Positions 22,101 through 32,532 of a DNA stretch of 64,000 nucleotides are shown here, one piece after another. Source of the DNA: Limnohabitans sp. Jir72 (GTDB lineage Bacteria > Pseudomonadota > Gammaproteobacteria > Burkholderiales > Burkholderiaceae_C); NCBI RefSeq assembly GCF_003063575.1, contig NZ_NESC01000010.1:62001-126000 (forward strand). The letters are read 5' to 3'. Within the stretch, counting starts at the first letter, position 1, and the number at the start of each line of letters is the position of its first letter. The notes beneath the pieces were generated by a model. The model did no database searches and was not told where the DNA came from. It was given only the letters and a program-made list of their open reading frames with translations. The position numbers and the translations under genes were made by a program.

Positions 22101-22655
22101 ATGAACGCTTCGCGCCGCCGTCTCCTGATTGCTTTGGCGATCGCTCCGGCGATGGCCTTGACGGCTTGTGGCTTTGCGCTCCGTCAGACGCAGGACTTCC
22201 CGTTCAAGACCCTGTACGGTAATTTTTCGGACACCTCGCCCTTGGGCGTGGAGTTGCGCCGCAACTTGCTGGGTTCTGGCCGCATTGACCTGGTGACCGA
22301 CCCCAAGAAAATGCCGGACGCCGATGCCATCCTCGACATCTTGAGCGAAGTTCGCCAGCAGGTGGTGGTGGGCATGAATGCCTCCGGTCAGGTGCGCGAG
22401 ATGCAGCTGCGCTTGCGCGTGGGATTCAGGTTGCGTACCCCGGACGGTGAAGAGTGGATCGAGCCTGTTGAGCTTTACCAGCAGCGCGATTTGAGCTTCA
22501 CGGAAACTGGCGCGCTGTCCAAGGAAATCGAAATGGGCATGATGTACCGCGACATGCAAACGGACATCGTGCAGCAAATCATGCGGCGCTTGTCGATCGT
22601 CAAGCCGCGCAAACCTGTGCCCGCCCCCGTGCCTGCACCGGCTGCCAAACCCTGA
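22101..22655 (+). CDS. lptE: LPS assembly lipoprotein LptE
   Basis: Lipobox ALTACGFALR; position between leuS and holA. Confidence 0.9.
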   Translation: MNASRRRLLIALAIAPAMALTACGFALRQTQDFPFKTLYGNFSDTSPLGVELRRNLLGSGRIDLVTDPKKMPDADAILDILSEVRQQVVVGMNASGQVREMQLRLRVGFRLRTPDGEEWIEPVELYQQRDLSFTETGALSKEIEMGMMYRDMQTDIVQQIMRRLSIVKPRKPVPAPVPAPAAKP

Positions 22656-22665
22656 CGCCTGAGCG

Positions 22666-23718
22666 ATGCAACTGGCCCTTCCTCAGCTGAGTGCGCACCT
22701 GCAAAAAGGCTTGCGCAGCCTCTACACCTTGCACGGCGACGAAGCCTTGCTCATTCAGGAGGCGGCCGATGCCATTCGTGCCGCCGCCCGTGCGCAGGGC
22801 TACACCGAACGCACGGTGCACACTGTGGCGGGCACACACTTTGACTGGAGCGAAGTGCTGGCCGCTGGTGGCTCCATGAGCCTGTTCGCCGACAAGCAAA
22901 TCGTGGAAGTGCGCATCCCCTCGGGCAAGCCCGGCAAAGAGGGCAGCCCCGCGATCCAGCAGTTGGCCGATTCGGCGCAGGGCAACGACAGCACGCTGAC
23001 CTTGTTCTTGTTGCCCCGCCTGGATGCCGCCACCCGCAAAGGCGCTTGGTTCGGTGCGCTGGAAGGCGCGGGCGTGACCCTTCAGATCGATCCGGTGGAG
23101 CGCAACGCCTTGCCGCAATGGATCGCCCAGCGCTTGCAGCGTCAGGGTCAAAGCGTTGCCGCAGGCGAAGAAGGCCAGCGCACCTTGCAGTTCTTTGCCG
23201 ACCGCGTGGAAGGCAACTTGTTGGCAGCGCACCAAGAGATCCAGAAACTCGGTTTGCTCCATCCCGCGGGCGAACTCAGCCAAGACCAGGTCGAGGCGGC
23301 TGTGCTCAACGTGGCGCGTTACGACGTGTTCAAGCTGTCCGAGTCGGTCTTGTCGGGGCAGGTCTCGCGTGTGCAGCGCATGCTCGATGGCCTGCAGGCC
23401 GAAGGCGAGGCGGCCGTGTTGGTGCACTACACACTGGCCGAAGACATCCGCGCCTTGAAGCGTGTGAAAGACGCCATGGCCGCAGGCAAGCCCTTGCCCA
23501 TGGCCCTGCGTGAGCAGCGTGTCTGGGGCCCACGTGAACGTTTGTTCGAACGTGTCTTGCCACGCTTGTCAGAAGCTCGCCTGAGCGGCTTGCTGCAGTC
23601 GGCCCATCAGGTGGACGGCATCGTCAAAGGCCTGAAGGTGCCGGATTGGCCCACCGACCCTTGGCAAGCTTTGGGTCGTCTGGCTATGCGTTTTTCGCGC
23701 ATGTGCATGGTGCGGTGA
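22666..23718 (+). CDS. holA: DNA polymerase III subunit delta
   Basis: LYTLHGDEALLIQEAADAIRAAA; leuS-lptE-holA order. Confidence 0.93.
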   Translation: MQLALPQLSAHLQKGLRSLYTLHGDEALLIQEAADAIRAAARAQGYTERTVHTVAGTHFDWSEVLAAGGSMSLFADKQIVEVRIPSGKPGKEGSPAIQQLADSAQGNDSTLTLFLLPRLDAATRKGAWFGALEGAGVTLQIDPVERNALPQWIAQRLQRQGQSVAAGEEGQRTLQFFADRVEGNLLAAHQEIQKLGLLHPAGELSQDQVEAAVLNVARYDVFKLSESVLSGQVSRVQRMLDGLQAEGEAAVLVHYTLAEDIRALKRVKDAMAAGKPLPMALREQRVWGPRERLFERVLPRLSEARLSGLLQSAHQVDGIVKGLKVPDWPTDPWQALGRLAMRFSRMCMVR

Positions 23719-23763
23719 TTCCAGCGCTGCGCTATCCCCTTGGCATCTGCGAAAATGGGCCCC

Positions 23764-25035
23764 ATGAACACCGTTGAACACGTCCAAACCCTCGGGCAAC
23801 AGGCCAAAAAAGCCTCGGCCCTGATGGCCAAGGCCTCGGCTGCCGTCAAAAACCAGGCCCTGCGCCGACTGGCGGCTTTGCTGCGCGAGAACACCCAAGC
23901 CTTGCAGCAGGACAACGCCAAGGATTTGGCCCGCGCCCAGGCCAATGGCCTGTCCGAGCCCATGGTGGATCGCCTGAAACTCACCCCCAAAGTCCTGGAA
24001 ACCTGTGCCCAAGGCTGCGAGCAGCTGGCGGTCATGCCCGATGTGATCGGCGAAATTTTGGGCATGAAGCAGCAGCCCAGCGGCATCCGTGTGGGCCAGA
24101 TGCGTGTGCCCATTGGCGTGTTTGGCATGATTTTCGAGAGCCGCCCCAATGTCACCATTGAGGCTGCCAGCCTGTCGATCAAGAGCGGCAACGCTTGCAT
24201 CCTGCGTGGTGGCTCAGAGGCGATTGAATCGAACAAGGCTTTGGCCAAGCTGGTACAACAAGCTTTGGTCGAGAGCGACTTGCCTGTGGATGCGGTGCAA
24301 TTGGTGCAAACCACCGACCGCGCCGCCGTGGGCCAGTTGATCACCATGCCCCAGTTTGTGGACGTGATCATTCCGCGTGGCGGCAAAGGCTTGATCGAGC
24401 GCATCAGCGCCGAGGCCAAGGTCCCTGTCATCAAGCACTTGGATGGCAATTGCCACACCTATGTGGACGACCCCTGCGACATCGACATGGCCGTTCGGGT
24501 GGCCGACAACGCCAAAACCCAAAAGTACAGCCCGTGCAACGCCAGTGAGAGTTTGCTGGTGGCCAAGGGCGTGGCGGCCGAGTTCCTGCCCAAGATTGGC
24601 GCCATTTATGCCGCCAAAGGCGTCGAGATGCGTTGCTGCCCGAAGGCCAAAGCCATTCTGCGTCAGGTCAGCGGTGCCCAGCTGCAAGACGCCACGGAGC
24701 AAGATTGGTCCGAGGAGTACCTGGCGCCCATCATCAGCGTCAAGGTGGTGGATGGTTTGGACGAGGCGATTGCCCACATCAACCACTACAGCAGCCACCA
24801 CACTGAAGCCATCCTGACGCGTGATCACATGCACGCCCAGCGCTTTTTGCGCGAGGTCGACTCGTCCAGCGTGATGGTCAACGCCAGCACCCGCTTTGCC
24901 GATGGTTTTGAGTACGGTCTGGGTGCCGAGATCGGCATCAGCACCGACAAATTCCACGCGCGGGGTCCGGTGGGCATTGAAGGCCTGACCTCGCTCAAGT
25001 ACGTGGTGCTGGGCGAAGGCGAAGTCCGTACCTGA
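23764..25035 (+). CDS. proA: Gamma-glutamyl phosphate reductase
   Basis: [35 protein letters not shown]; start MNTVEHV. Confidence 0.97.
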   Translation: MNTVEHVQTLGQQAKKASALMAKASAAVKNQALRRLAALLRENTQALQQDNAKDLARAQANGLSEPMVDRLKLTPKVLETCAQGCEQLAVMPDVIGEILGMKQQPSGIRVGQMRVPIGVFGMIFESRPNVTIEAASLSIKSGNACILRGGSEAIESNKALAKLVQQALVESDLPVDAVQLVQTTDRAAVGQLITMPQFVDVIIPRGGKGLIERISAEAKVPVIKHLDGNCHTYVDDPCDIDMAVRVADNAKTQKYSPCNASESLLVAKGVAAEFLPKIGAIYAAKGVEMRCCPKAKAILRQVSGAQLQDATEQDWSEEYLAPIISVKVVDGLDEAIAHINHYSSHHTEAILTRDHMHAQRFLREVDSSSVMVNASTRFADGFEYGLGAEIGISTDKFHARGPVGIEGLTSLKYVVLGEGEVRT

Positions 25036-25132
25036 GCGCACGCAGTTTTTGCGACCATGTCCGGTAGGTGCTTGTATTGGCACCCACCGGCCCCATATCA
25101 TTTCTCAGTTTCCGTTCACCGAAGGCCAACCC

Positions 25133-26428
25133 ATGGTTCCCCATCTCGTCACCGCCCTCAATGGCCCCATCAATGAGCTCGAGCAGCGCATCCTCGACTC
25201 GATGCCTGCTATCGAACGCTGGTTCCGCCTGGAGTGGATGGAGCACACGCCACCGTTCTACACCTCGGTGGACATCCGCAACGCGGGCTTCAAGCTCGCG
25301 CCGGTCGACACCAACCTCTACCCCGGCGGCTGGAACAACCTGACGCCCGAAATGCTGCCTTTGGCGGTGCAGGCGGCGCAGGCGGCCATCGAAAAGATCT
25401 GCCCCGAGGCCAAAAACCTGCTGATCATTCCCGAAAACCACACGCGCAATACCTTCTACCTGACCAATGTGTTGCAACTGCAGCGCATCTTCCACATGGC
25501 GGGCCTGAACGTGCGGGTGGGCTCGATCAACCCCGAGATCAAGGAAGCCACCACCATTGAGCTGCCCAATGGTGAAAGCATCACCCTGGAGCCGGTGGTG
25601 CGCAGCAAGCACCGCTTGGGCCTCAAGGACTTTGACCCCTGCACCATCTTGCTCAACAACGACCTGTCGGCCGGAGCCCCGGGCATCCTCGAAGAATTGC
25701 ACGAGCAATTTTTGCTGCCGCCCCTGCATGCGGGCTGGAGCGTGCGCCGCAAGACCAAGCACTTTCAGAGCTACGAAGAGGTGGCCAAGCGCTTTGGCAA
25801 GCTGCTGGGCATCGACCCATGGCTGATCAACCCCATGTTCAGCCAGTGCGGCGACGTGAACTTTGCCGAAGGCACGGGCATGGAATGCCTGCGCAGCAAC
25901 GTGGACGCGCTGCTGACCAAGATCAAGCGCAAATACAAGGAATACGGCATCAACGAAAAGCCCTTTGTGGTCGTCAAGGCAGACAACGGCACCTATGGCA
26001 TGGGCATCATGACGGTGCGCGATATGGCCGATCTGGACCAACTCAACCGCAAGACCCGCAACAAGATGAACGTCATCAAGGACGGCCAAACCGTCAACGA
26101 TGTGATCATCCAGGAAGGTGTGTTGACCAACGAGCGCATCAACGACGCCGTGGCCGAACCGGTGGTTTACATGATGGACCGCTACGTGGTGGGGGGGTTT
26201 TACCGCGTGCACGCCGAACGCGGCGTGGACGAAAACCTGAACGCCCCGGGTGCCAGCTTTGTGCCTTTGGCCTTTGCCGACACCCCGCACCTGCCCCAGC
26301 CAGGCATCAAACCCGGTGCCAGCGTGCCCAACCGCTTTTACATGTACGGCGTGATTGGCCGACTGGCCATGCTGGCGGCCAGCTATGAGCTGGAAGCGAC
26401 CGATCCCGAGGCCGAGGTCTACGACTGA
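25133..26428 (+). CDS. gshA: Glutamate-cysteine ligase (single-family proteobacterial type)
   Basis: MVPHLVTALNGPINELEQRILDSMPAIERWFRLEWMEHTPPFYTSVDIRNAGFKLAPVDTNLYPGGWNNL. Confidence 0.9.
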   Translation: MVPHLVTALNGPINELEQRILDSMPAIERWFRLEWMEHTPPFYTSVDIRNAGFKLAPVDTNLYPGGWNNLTPEMLPLAVQAAQAAIEKICPEAKNLLIIPENHTRNTFYLTNVLQLQRIFHMAGLNVRVGSINPEIKEATTIELPNGESITLEPVVRSKHRLGLKDFDPCTILLNNDLSAGAPGILEELHEQFLLPPLHAGWSVRRKTKHFQSYEEVAKRFGKLLGIDPWLINPMFSQCGDVNFAEGTGMECLRSNVDALLTKIKRKYKEYGINEKPFVVVKADNGTYGMGIMTVRDMADLDQLNRKTRNKMNVIKDGQTVNDVIIQEGVLTNERINDAVAEPVVYMMDRYVVGGFYRVHAERGVDENLNAPGASFVPLAFADTPHLPQPGIKPGASVPNRFYMYGVIGRLAMLAASYELEATDPEAEVYD

Positions 26429-26540
26429 AGTTGCTGCACTGCAACAAATTGTCGCCAAAACCGGTGACATGCCCGCTTGAACGGGCGCAAAATAGCGAAC
26501 TTCAAGTTTCAAAGCCTGACTTGCGGTCAGGCCACTCTTT

Positions 26541-28409
26541 GTGTCTTCTACAAAATCTTCGCTCGCCACCCTGACTCTGGGCGCCATTGGCGTGGTTTAC
26601 GGCGACATCGGCACCAGCGTGCTGTATGCCTTCAAGGAAGTTTTTGCCAGCGGCCATGTGCCGGTGACGCCAGAAAACATCTTGGGTGTGCTTTCCTTGT
26701 TTTTCTGGGCTTTGACGCTGATCGTTTCCCTCAAATATGTCTCGTTGATCATGCGGGCAGACAACCACGGTGAAGGGGGCTTGATGGCTTTGCTGGCCTT
26801 GGCCTCCAGCTCGGTCAAGGACCGACCCCGCACGCGTTCCGCCTTGCTCATGATCGGTGTTTTTGGCGTGGCACTGTTCTTTGGTGATGGCATCATCACC
26901 CCGGCCATTTCGGTGTTGTCTGCTGTGGAAGGTCTGGAAATCATGACCCCCTATGCCAAGCCTTATGTGGTGCCGATTTCCCTTTTTGTGCTGGTCTTGT
27001 TGTTCATGGTTCAGCGCCGTGGCACACAGCACATTGGTAAATTCTTCGGACCGGTGACAGTGGTCTGGTTTTTGGCCATTGGCGCTTTGGGATTGGTTCA
27101 TGTGATGGACAACCCTTCCGTCTTGATGGCGCTGTCGCCTTACTATGCCTTCACTTTCGCACTGCACCATGGCTACATTGCCTTCATCGTGTTGGGCGCG
27201 GTGTTTCTGTGTTTGACGGGGGCGGAGGCCTTGTACGCTGACATGGGGCACTTTGGCAAAAAACCGATCCAGCTGGCCTGGTTTGGCTTGGTCATGCCTT
27301 CACTGGTGCTGAACTATTTCGGACAAGGGGCTTTGGTCCTGAAGAATCCGAAGGCCGTTGAGAACCCCTTTTACTTATTGGCCCCAGAGTGGGCCATGTT
27401 GACCATGGTGGTGTTGGCCACGATGGCAACGGTCATTGCATCGCAAGCCCTGATATCGGGTGCATTTTCGGCCACCAAGCAAACCATCCAGTTGGGTTAT
27501 CTGCCGCGCCTTCGCATCTTGCACACCTCTGAAAGTGATACGGGTCAAATCTACATTCCCGCTGTGAACTGGACCTTGCTGGCCGGCGTGATTTTGGCCG
27601 TGACCTTGTTTGGCTCGTCCACAGCGCTGGCGGCGGCTTATGGCATTTCGGTGAGTTTGGTGATGATCATCACCACCGCACTGACGTTCTTTGTTTTGCG
27701 TTATGGTTGGTCGTACCCCTTGCCAGTGGCTTTGCTGGCCACGGGCTTTTTCTTTGTCATCGATCTGGTGTTCTTTGCCTCCAACTCCTTGAAGATTTTT
27801 CAGGGCGGTTGGTTCCCCTTGCTCATGGCCATGGGGTTTTATGTCATTTTGTCGACTTGGCATGAAGGTCGTCGTTTGCTGGGTCAGGCTTTGCGTCAGG
27901 ATGCCTTGAGTCTTCAGGACTTTCTGGATGCTGTGTTTGTGGCCCCGCCGTTGCGAGTGCCTGGCACCGCAGTTTTCATGACGTCCGAGCAGGGCACCGT
28001 GCCCAATGCGTTGTTGCACAACCTCAAGCACAACAAGGTTTTGCATGCGCAAAATCTGTTCGTGACCGTGCGCAGCCACGAGGTGCCGCGCATCGATCTG
28101 GCCCAGCGACTCGACGTCTTGCCCTTGGGCCACGAATGCTGGCAAGTGACCGTCAACTACGGTTTCAAGGACGATCCAGACTTGCCAACCGCCTTGGCCA
28201 AGCTCGACGGCCTCGGTTGCAAGATGGACCCCATGATGACCAGCTACTTTTTGTCCCGCGATATCGTGATCTCCACCATTGGCGGCGGTATGGCCACTTG
28301 GCGCGAAAAGCTCTTTGCCCAGATGCACCATAACGCCAGTGCTGCGGCCGAGTTCCTGAACCTGCCGACCAACGCCGTGGTCGAGTTGGGCTCTAAGATC
28401 GAGATCTGA
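26541..28409 (+). CDS. kup: Potassium uptake protein Kup
   Basis: [47 protein letters not shown] start. Confidence 0.96.
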   Translation: MSSTKSSLATLTLGAIGVVYGDIGTSVLYAFKEVFASGHVPVTPENILGVLSLFFWALTLIVSLKYVSLIMRADNHGEGGLMALLALASSSVKDRPRTRSALLMIGVFGVALFFGDGIITPAISVLSAVEGLEIMTPYAKPYVVPISLFVLVLLFMVQRRGTQHIGKFFGPVTVVWFLAIGALGLVHVMDNPSVLMALSPYYAFTFALHHGYIAFIVLGAVFLCLTGAEALYADMGHFGKKPIQLAWFGLVMPSLVLNYFGQGALVLKNPKAVENPFYLLAPEWAMLTMVVLATMATVIASQALISGAFSATKQTIQLGYLPRLRILHTSESDTGQIYIPAVNWTLLAGVILAVTLFGSSTALAAAYGISVSLVMIITTALTFFVLRYGWSYPLPVALLATGFFFVIDLVFFASNSLKIFQGGWFPLLMAMGFYVILSTWHEGRRLLGQALRQDALSLQDFLDAVFVAPPLRVPGTAVFMTSEQGTVPNALLHNLKHNKVLHAQNLFVTVRSHEVPRIDLAQRLDVLPLGHECWQVTVNYGFKDDPDLPTALAKLDGLGCKMDPMMTSYFLSRDIVISTIGGGMATWREKLFAQMHHNASAAAEFLNLPTNAVVELGSKIEI

Positions 28410-28417
28410 TCTGTGTC

Positions 28418-28460
28418 ATGCCGGACTTGATCCGGCATCCATGGGCTTGACCTGCATGGA
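28418..28460. repeat. Palindromic unit downstream of kup
   Basis: ATGCCGGA-cttga-TCCGGCAT followed by TCCATG...CATGGA. Confidence 0.65.
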
Positions 28461-28502
28461 CCTCACATCGCGCGCGGGGTGACGAAAATAAATCGTGCTC
28501 AA

Positions 28503-28531
28503 AATCAATTGGGGTCAGATCCCAATTGATT
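28503..28531. repeat. Perfect 11-bp inverted repeat overlapping psd 3' end
   Basis: AATCAATTGGG-gtcagat-CCCAATTGATT. Confidence 0.9.
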
Positions 28532-29383
28532 CAAGGTTCCCATCGTCTCGCCCATGCAAATGGGCCGGGTGGGCATCCAGTCCTTGTTGAACTGCATCAC
28601 GCCTTGGGGGAACAGCATGACCACGGTGGAGCCCAGTAAAAAGCGGCCCATCTCTTCGCCTTGGGCCAAGGCGATGTTGCCCATTTCGTAGGTCCACTCG
28701 CGCACCTTGCCGGGGCGTGGCGGGTTGACCACCCCGTGCCACACGGTGGCCATGCTGCCCACAATGGTGGCGCCCACCAGCACTATCACAAAGGGGCCGT
28801 GCTCGCCTTCAAAAACGCAGACCACCCGCTCGTTGCGGGCAAAAAGGCCAGGCACGCCGCGTGCGGTGGTTGGGTTCACTGAAAACAAATCGCCCGGCAC
28901 GTAGATCATGCGCGTGAGTCGCCCCGCGCAAGGCATGTGGATGCGGTGGTAGTCGCGGGGGCTCAGGTAGAGCGTGGCAAATTCACCGTCCTGAAACTGC
29001 GCGGCCAATGCGGCGTCGCCGCCCACCAGGGCGCGTGTGCTGTAGCTGTGGCCCTTGGCTTGGAAGACCTGATCGCCCGCAATCGGGCCGCATTGGCTGA
29101 TGGCCCCGTCCACTGGGCTCACATAGGCCGCAGCGGCTAAAGGGCGTGCGCTGGCCTTGAGCGGGCGGGTAAAAAACTCGTTAAAGCTCTTATAGCTCGC
29201 CGTGTCCGGGTTGGCCGCTTCGCTCATGTTGACGTTGTAGCGGCGCACAAAGCGGTCGATGATGCCCGTGGTGACGCCGCCCCACTGGCTGCCCGCCACC
29301 CAGCCCGCAAAGGCGGTCAAGGCTTGTTTGGGGATCAGGTATTGCGGGAGGACCGCCAAGCGGTCAGAAAAGGAACTGGACAT
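28505..29383 (-). CDS. psd: Phosphatidylserine decarboxylase
   Basis: RFLLGSTVVMLFP (LGST self-cleavage site); SPVDGAIS; YHRIHMPCAGRL. Confidence 0.95.
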   Translation of the reverse strand: MSSSFSDRLAVLPQYLIPKQALTAFAGWVAGSQWGGVTTGIIDRFVRRYNVNMSEAANPDTASYKSFNEFFTRPLKASARPLAAAAYVSPVDGAISQCGPIAGDQVFQAKGHSYSTRALVGGDAALAAQFQDGEFATLYLSPRDYHRIHMPCAGRLTRMIYVPGDLFSVNPTTARGVPGLFARNERVVCVFEGEHGPFVIVLVGATIVGSMATVWHGVVNPPRPGKVREWTYEMGNIALAQGEEMGRFLLGSTVVMLFPQGVMQFNKDWMPTRPICMGETMGTLNQLGSDPN

Positions 29384-29445
29384 GTGGGGGCCGCTGGGGC
29401 GTTTCAGAAGAAGGGCTTGATTTTATCGGGCAGCCCAGCTGGCTT

Positions 29446-29668
29446 TGGCGTAGGTCCATGTCGGGGCTGAAGCCGCCGACCTACAGATATCCCCGTAGGT
29501 CGGTACCCTCAGGTCCGACAATGTCCGCTGTGGCGCAGGTTCATGTCGGGGCTAAAGCCGCCGACCTACAAATACCGCCCTCGTAGGTCGGTACCTTCAG
29601 GTCCGACAATGTCCGCTGTGGCGCAGGTTCATGTCGGGGCTGAAGCCGCCGACCTACAAATACCGCCC
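29446..29668. repeat. Tandem array (2 full + 1 partial copies) of long imperfect palindrome, family A
   Basis: Units start ATGTCGGGGCTRAAGCCGCCGACCTAC at 29458, 29543 and 29631; arms pair with GTAGGTCGGTACCYTCAGGTCCGAC. Confidence 0.92.
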
Positions 29669-29690
29669 GGGGGCAGGGCACAATCCGGGC

Positions 29691-30620
29691 ATGAACTCCC
29701 CTTTGCTTTCGGTCGAACACCTGGTCAAACGCTATGGCGACACCACGGTGGTCAACGACCTGTCTTTTCACATCGAGCCCGGTGAATGTCTGGGCGTGAT
29801 CGGCCCCAACGGCGCGGGCAAAACCACCACGCTGCGCATGTGCTTGGGCCTGTCGCAGCCCGATGGCGGTGAAATCCGTTATTTCGACGGTTTGCAAATG
29901 CCGCGTGACGCCCTGGCCATCAAAGCCCGCTTGGGCGTGGTGGCGCAGATGGACACGCTGGACCCGGACTTCACAGCGGCAGAAAACCTGCTGGTCTTTG
30001 GCCGCTACTTTGGCCTGCCCGATGCCGTGATCCGCGAGCGCATTCCCCAGTTGCTCGAATTCGGCGCCCTCAGCCACAAAGCCAAGGCCAAACCGGGCGA
30101 GTTGTCGGGCGGCATGAAGCGGCGCTTGAGTTTGTCGCGAGCCCTCATCAACCACCCGCAGCTTTTGATGCTGGACGAGCCCACCACGGGCCTGGACCCG
30201 CAGGCGCGACACCTCATGTGGGAGCGCCTGCAGGTGCTGTTGCAAGAAGGCAAATCCATTTTGCTGACCACCCACTTCATGGACGAGGCCGAGCGCCTGT
30301 GCAGTCGCCTGTTGGTGCTGGACCAAGGCCGCAAAATCGCCGAAGGCAAGCCCCGAGATTTGATTGCTGAGCACTTGGAGCCCGAAGTGGTCGAGGTGTT
30401 TGGCCAAGGTGCGGTGGCGTTGGCGCAAGAGGCCAGCTTGAAGGCTCTGGCTGGGCGGGTCGAGGTCAGCGGCGAAACGGTGTTCTTCTACACCCAAGAC
30501 AGCCGCGCTCTGATGGCGGCCCAGCAAGCCTGGCCCACGCTGCGCACGCTGCACCGACCTTCCAACCTGGAAGATCTGTTCCTGAAATTGACCGGACGCC
30601 AGATCCGAGAGGAAGGCTGA
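29691..30620 (+). CDS. nodI: ABC exporter ATP-binding protein, NodI-like
   Basis: GPNGAGKTTTLRM; ELSGGMKRRLSLSRALINHPQLLMLDEPTTGLDPQARHLMWERL. Confidence 0.85.
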   Translation: MNSPLLSVEHLVKRYGDTTVVNDLSFHIEPGECLGVIGPNGAGKTTTLRMCLGLSQPDGGEIRYFDGLQMPRDALAIKARLGVVAQMDTLDPDFTAAENLLVFGRYFGLPDAVIRERIPQLLEFGALSHKAKAKPGELSGGMKRRLSLSRALINHPQLLMLDEPTTGLDPQARHLMWERLQVLLQEGKSILLTTHFMDEAERLCSRLLVLDQGRKIAEGKPRDLIAEHLEPEVVEVFGQGAVALAQEASLKALAGRVEVSGETVFFYTQDSRALMAAQQAWPTLRTLHRPSNLEDLFLKLTGRQIREEG

Positions 30621-30622
30621 TC

Positions 30623-31429
30623 ATGAGCCAAATTCAAAACAACATCTGGGCCGCGCCGCGCCTGTCCATGCGCTGGTGGCCCGTGTTCCAGCGCAATTGG
30701 CTGGTCTGGAAAAAACTCGCCATCCCCAGCTTGGTGGGCAACATTGCTGAGCCTCTGATGTGGCTGGTGGCCTTTGGCTACGGCTTGGGCTCGCTGGTCG
30801 GGCAGATCGAGCTGGGCGGCGAGAAGGTGCCCTACATCCTGTTTCTGGCCAGCGGCAGCATCTGCATGAGCGCCATGAATGCGGCGACCTTTGAGGCGCT
30901 GTACTCGGCGTTCTCGCGCATGCATGTGCAAAAAACCTGGGACGGCATCATGAACGCCCCGGTGCGCCTGGACGACGTGGTGCTGGCCGAAATGCTGTGG
31001 GCAGCGTTCAAGTCGCTGTTCACCGTCACGGCCATTTTGGGCGTGATGATGGCCTTGGGCATCAGCCACAGCTGGAAGCTGCTGGTGGCCTGGCCCGTGC
31101 TGTTGGGTGTGGGCATCACCTTCAGTTGCATGGCGCTGATCTTCAACGCGCTGGCCAAAGGCTACGACTTCTTCACTTACTACTTCACCCTTTTCCTCAC
31201 GCCCATGATGTTCCTCTCGGGCATCTTTTTTCCGCGTGATCAGCTGCCGCCCATCGTCCGAGCCATCGCCGAATGGCTGCCGCTGTCGGTGGCCGTAGAC
31301 CTGGTGCGCCCGCTGTTTTTGGACCGCTGGCCAGACCAAGCTCTGCGCCATGTGCTGGTGCTGGCGGTGTTTGCGGTGGTGGCGTTCTGGATCGCGCTGG
31401 CTTTGACCCGCAAGCGCTTCAGGAGCTGA
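30623..31429 (+). CDS. nodJ: ABC-2 type permease, NodJ-like
   Basis: MRWWPVFQRNWLVWKKLAIPSLVGNIAEPLMWLVAFGYGLG; follows nodI-like gene. Confidence 0.85.
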   Translation: MSQIQNNIWAAPRLSMRWWPVFQRNWLVWKKLAIPSLVGNIAEPLMWLVAFGYGLGSLVGQIELGGEKVPYILFLASGSICMSAMNAATFEALYSAFSRMHVQKTWDGIMNAPVRLDDVVLAEMLWAAFKSLFTVTAILGVMMALGISHSWKLLVAWPVLLGVGITFSCMALIFNALAKGYDFFTYYFTLFLTPMMFLSGIFFPRDQLPPIVRAIAEWLPLSVAVDLVRPLFLDRWPDQALRHVLVLAVFAVVAFWIALALTRKRFRS

Positions 31430-31517
31430 ACCCACAAGGATGCGTGTCAGCAATCCGGCACCATCCAACCGCTAAGATCGTTGTTTTATTTCCATCACAC
31501 ACTTTCAAGGATTGAAC

Positions 31518-32366
31518 ATGAGCATCCAGACCGTAGGCATCATTGGCGCAGGCACCATGGGCAATGGCATCGCACAGGCGTGCGCGGTGTCGGGCATCCC
31601 GGTGGTGATGGTCGATATCTCGGAAGCCGCCGTGGCCAAAGGCATTGCCACTGTCTCGGGCAGCCTGGACCGTCTGGTCAAGAAAGAAAAAATCAGCGAA
31701 GCAGACAAGGCCAAGGCGCTGTCACTCATCACGGGCAGTACCTCGTATGAAGACCTCAAGGCCACGCAGTTGGTCATCGAAGCCGCCACCGAGAACCAAG
31801 ACCTCAAGGTCAAGATCCTCAAGCAGTTGGATGGCATGTTGGCGCCTGAAATCATCATCGCGTCCAACACCTCGTCGATCTCGATCACACAACTGGCCGC
31901 CGCCACGCAGCGCGCCGACCGCTTCATTGGCATGCACTTCTTCAATCCCGTGCCCATGATGGCGCTGGTGGAGATCATCCGCGGCTTGCAGACCAGTGAT
32001 GCGACGCACGACGCGGTGCACGCCCTGGCCACGGCCTTGGGCAAGACCCCGATCACGGTCAAGAACGCCCCCGGCTTTGTGGTCAACCGCATCTTGGTGC
32101 CCATGATCAACGAGGCTCTGTTTGTACTGTCCGAAGGCCTGGCCACAGCCGAAGACATCGACGCGGGCATGAAGCTCGGCTGCAACCAGCCGATCGGCCC
32201 GCTGGCGCTGGCCGACATGATCGGCCTGGACGTGTGCCTGGCCGTGATGGAGGTCTACCTCAAGGAGTTCGGCGACAGCAAATACCGCCCGTGCCCACTC
32301 CTGAAAGAAATGGTCGCCGCAGGCCGCCTGGGCCGCAAGACCGGGCAGGGCGTTTACAAGTACTGA
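31518..32366 (+). CDS. 3-hydroxybutyryl-CoA / 3-hydroxyacyl-CoA dehydrogenase
   Basis: VGIIGAGTMGNGIAQACAVSGIPVVMVD; RFIGMHFFNPVPMMALVEIIRG. Confidence 0.95.
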   Translation: MSIQTVGIIGAGTMGNGIAQACAVSGIPVVMVDISEAAVAKGIATVSGSLDRLVKKEKISEADKAKALSLITGSTSYEDLKATQLVIEAATENQDLKVKILKQLDGMLAPEIIIASNTSSISITQLAAATQRADRFIGMHFFNPVPMMALVEIIRGLQTSDATHDAVHALATALGKTPITVKNAPGFVVNRILVPMINEALFVLSEGLATAEDIDAGMKLGCNQPIGPLALADMIGLDVCLAVMEVYLKEFGDSKYRPCPLLKEMVAAGRLGRKTGQGVYKY

Positions 32367-32394
32367 AGTCTTGGTGACAGGCAATGGCCTGCCA

Positions 32395-32468
32395 TGTAGG
32401 AGCCCACCCCGTGGGCGATGGCATGCCAAGCGCGATTTCACCATCGCCCACAGGGGTGGGCTCCTACA
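32395..32468. repeat. Dispersed long hairpin, family B, copy 1
   Basis: TGTAGGAGCCCACCCCGTGGGCGATGG ... CCATCGCCCACAGGGGTGGGCTCCTACA. Confidence 0.92.
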
Positions 32469-32532
32469 CGACGCGACGCGCTTTGTCACTTGCGTGAATC
32501 TGCCGCTTCTCAACGCCGCCTAATATGGGGCC

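Noticed and set aside
24995-26587. 530-aa minus-strand ORF
   Set aside because: Antisense to gshA; shadow ORF.
29446-29668. Possible CRISPR array
   Set aside because: Only two to three units of ~85 bp that are themselves long palindromes; no short repeat/unique spacer pattern and no cas genes.
30623-31429. Evidence for nodulation function
   Set aside because: nodIJ-like ABC genes occur widely in non-symbiotic Burkholderiales; no nod genes or nod boxes are visible.
32395-32468. Ordinary rho-independent terminator for hbd
   Set aside because: Arms are ~27 bp, lack a downstream T-run, and the same arms recur at 48754; better described as a dispersed repeat.
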